Shown here one piece after another: positions 15,173-15,194 of a stretch of DNA of 15,194 nucleotides. The DNA comes from CAG-791 sp963591995. GTDB lineage: Bacteria; Bacillota; Clostridia; Lachnospirales; Lachnospiraceae. Within the stretch, counting starts at the first letter, position 1; each line of letters begins with the position of its first letter. The position numbers and the translations under genes are program-made. The notes below the pieces were generated by a model. It had not been told where the DNA came from. It worked only from the letters and a program-made list of their open reading frames with translations, and made no database searches. Location of the stretch: NCBI GenBank assembly GCA_963591995.1, contig CAVAUJ010000060.1, positions 1 through 15,194 of the forward strand, written 5' to 3'.

Positions 15173-15194
15173 ACAGATAGGCGGTTACCATTCC

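Noticed and set aside
1..15194. CRISPR arrays, insertion sequences, prophage genes or att sites
   Set aside because: No spaced direct repeats, transposase or integrase motifs or terminal inverted repeats were seen; gene packing is continuous and composition is even.

Overview
The window looks like a core-genome stretch from a Gram-positive member of the Clostridia, most probably Lachnospiraceae. The pointers are a one-piece tmRNA with a Firmicutes-type tag, the alpha2-type (single-chain) glycyl-tRNA synthetase with two CxxC zinc pairs, the order era-recO-(membrane protein)-glycyl-tRNA synthetase, a presequence-protease-like M16C peptidase, AGGAGG-type ribosome binding sites, and GC-rich codon use in which TTA, CTA and TCA are scarce. 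Genus is not resolved. Every supported gene is on the + strand. I see no insertion sequence, phage, CRISPR array or other sign of recent transfer.

Layout. (1) 1-480: ssrA (tmRNA) with its own promoter and a strong intrinsic terminator. (2) 504-10275: an extended -10 promoter followed by a tightly packed run: M16C metallopeptidase, era, recO, a conserved single-pass membrane protein of unknown function, glyQS and alaS. Gaps are 63 nt or less, era and recO overlap by one base, and neither synthetase gene has room for a T-box leader. (3) 10285-10710: rpsU (bS21, 58 aa), a short gene with a near-consensus promoter, a leader of about 130 nt and an 18-bp hairpin behind it. (4) 10730-15172: a putative envelope acylation pair, an SGNH/AlgJ-DltD-like membrane-anchored protein and an MBOAT O-acyltransferase overlapping by ATGA, followed 15 nt later by scpA and then scpB. 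The last 22 bases hold nothing that can be called.

How the genes fit together. Most are housekeeping: ribosome rescue (ssrA), ribosome assembly (era), recombinational repair (recO), tRNA charging (glyQS, alaS), a small-subunit protein (rpsU) and the kleisin and winged-helix subunits of the SMC condensin (scpA, scpB). The parts least explained by standard biology are the SGNH-MBOAT pair, whose polymer substrate is unknown and which appears to share a transcript with scpAB; the membrane protein between recO and glyQS; and the rpsU leader, which can form mutually exclusive pairings. I found no clear novel defence or mobile system here; the window is mainly ordinary core genome with these points of interest.
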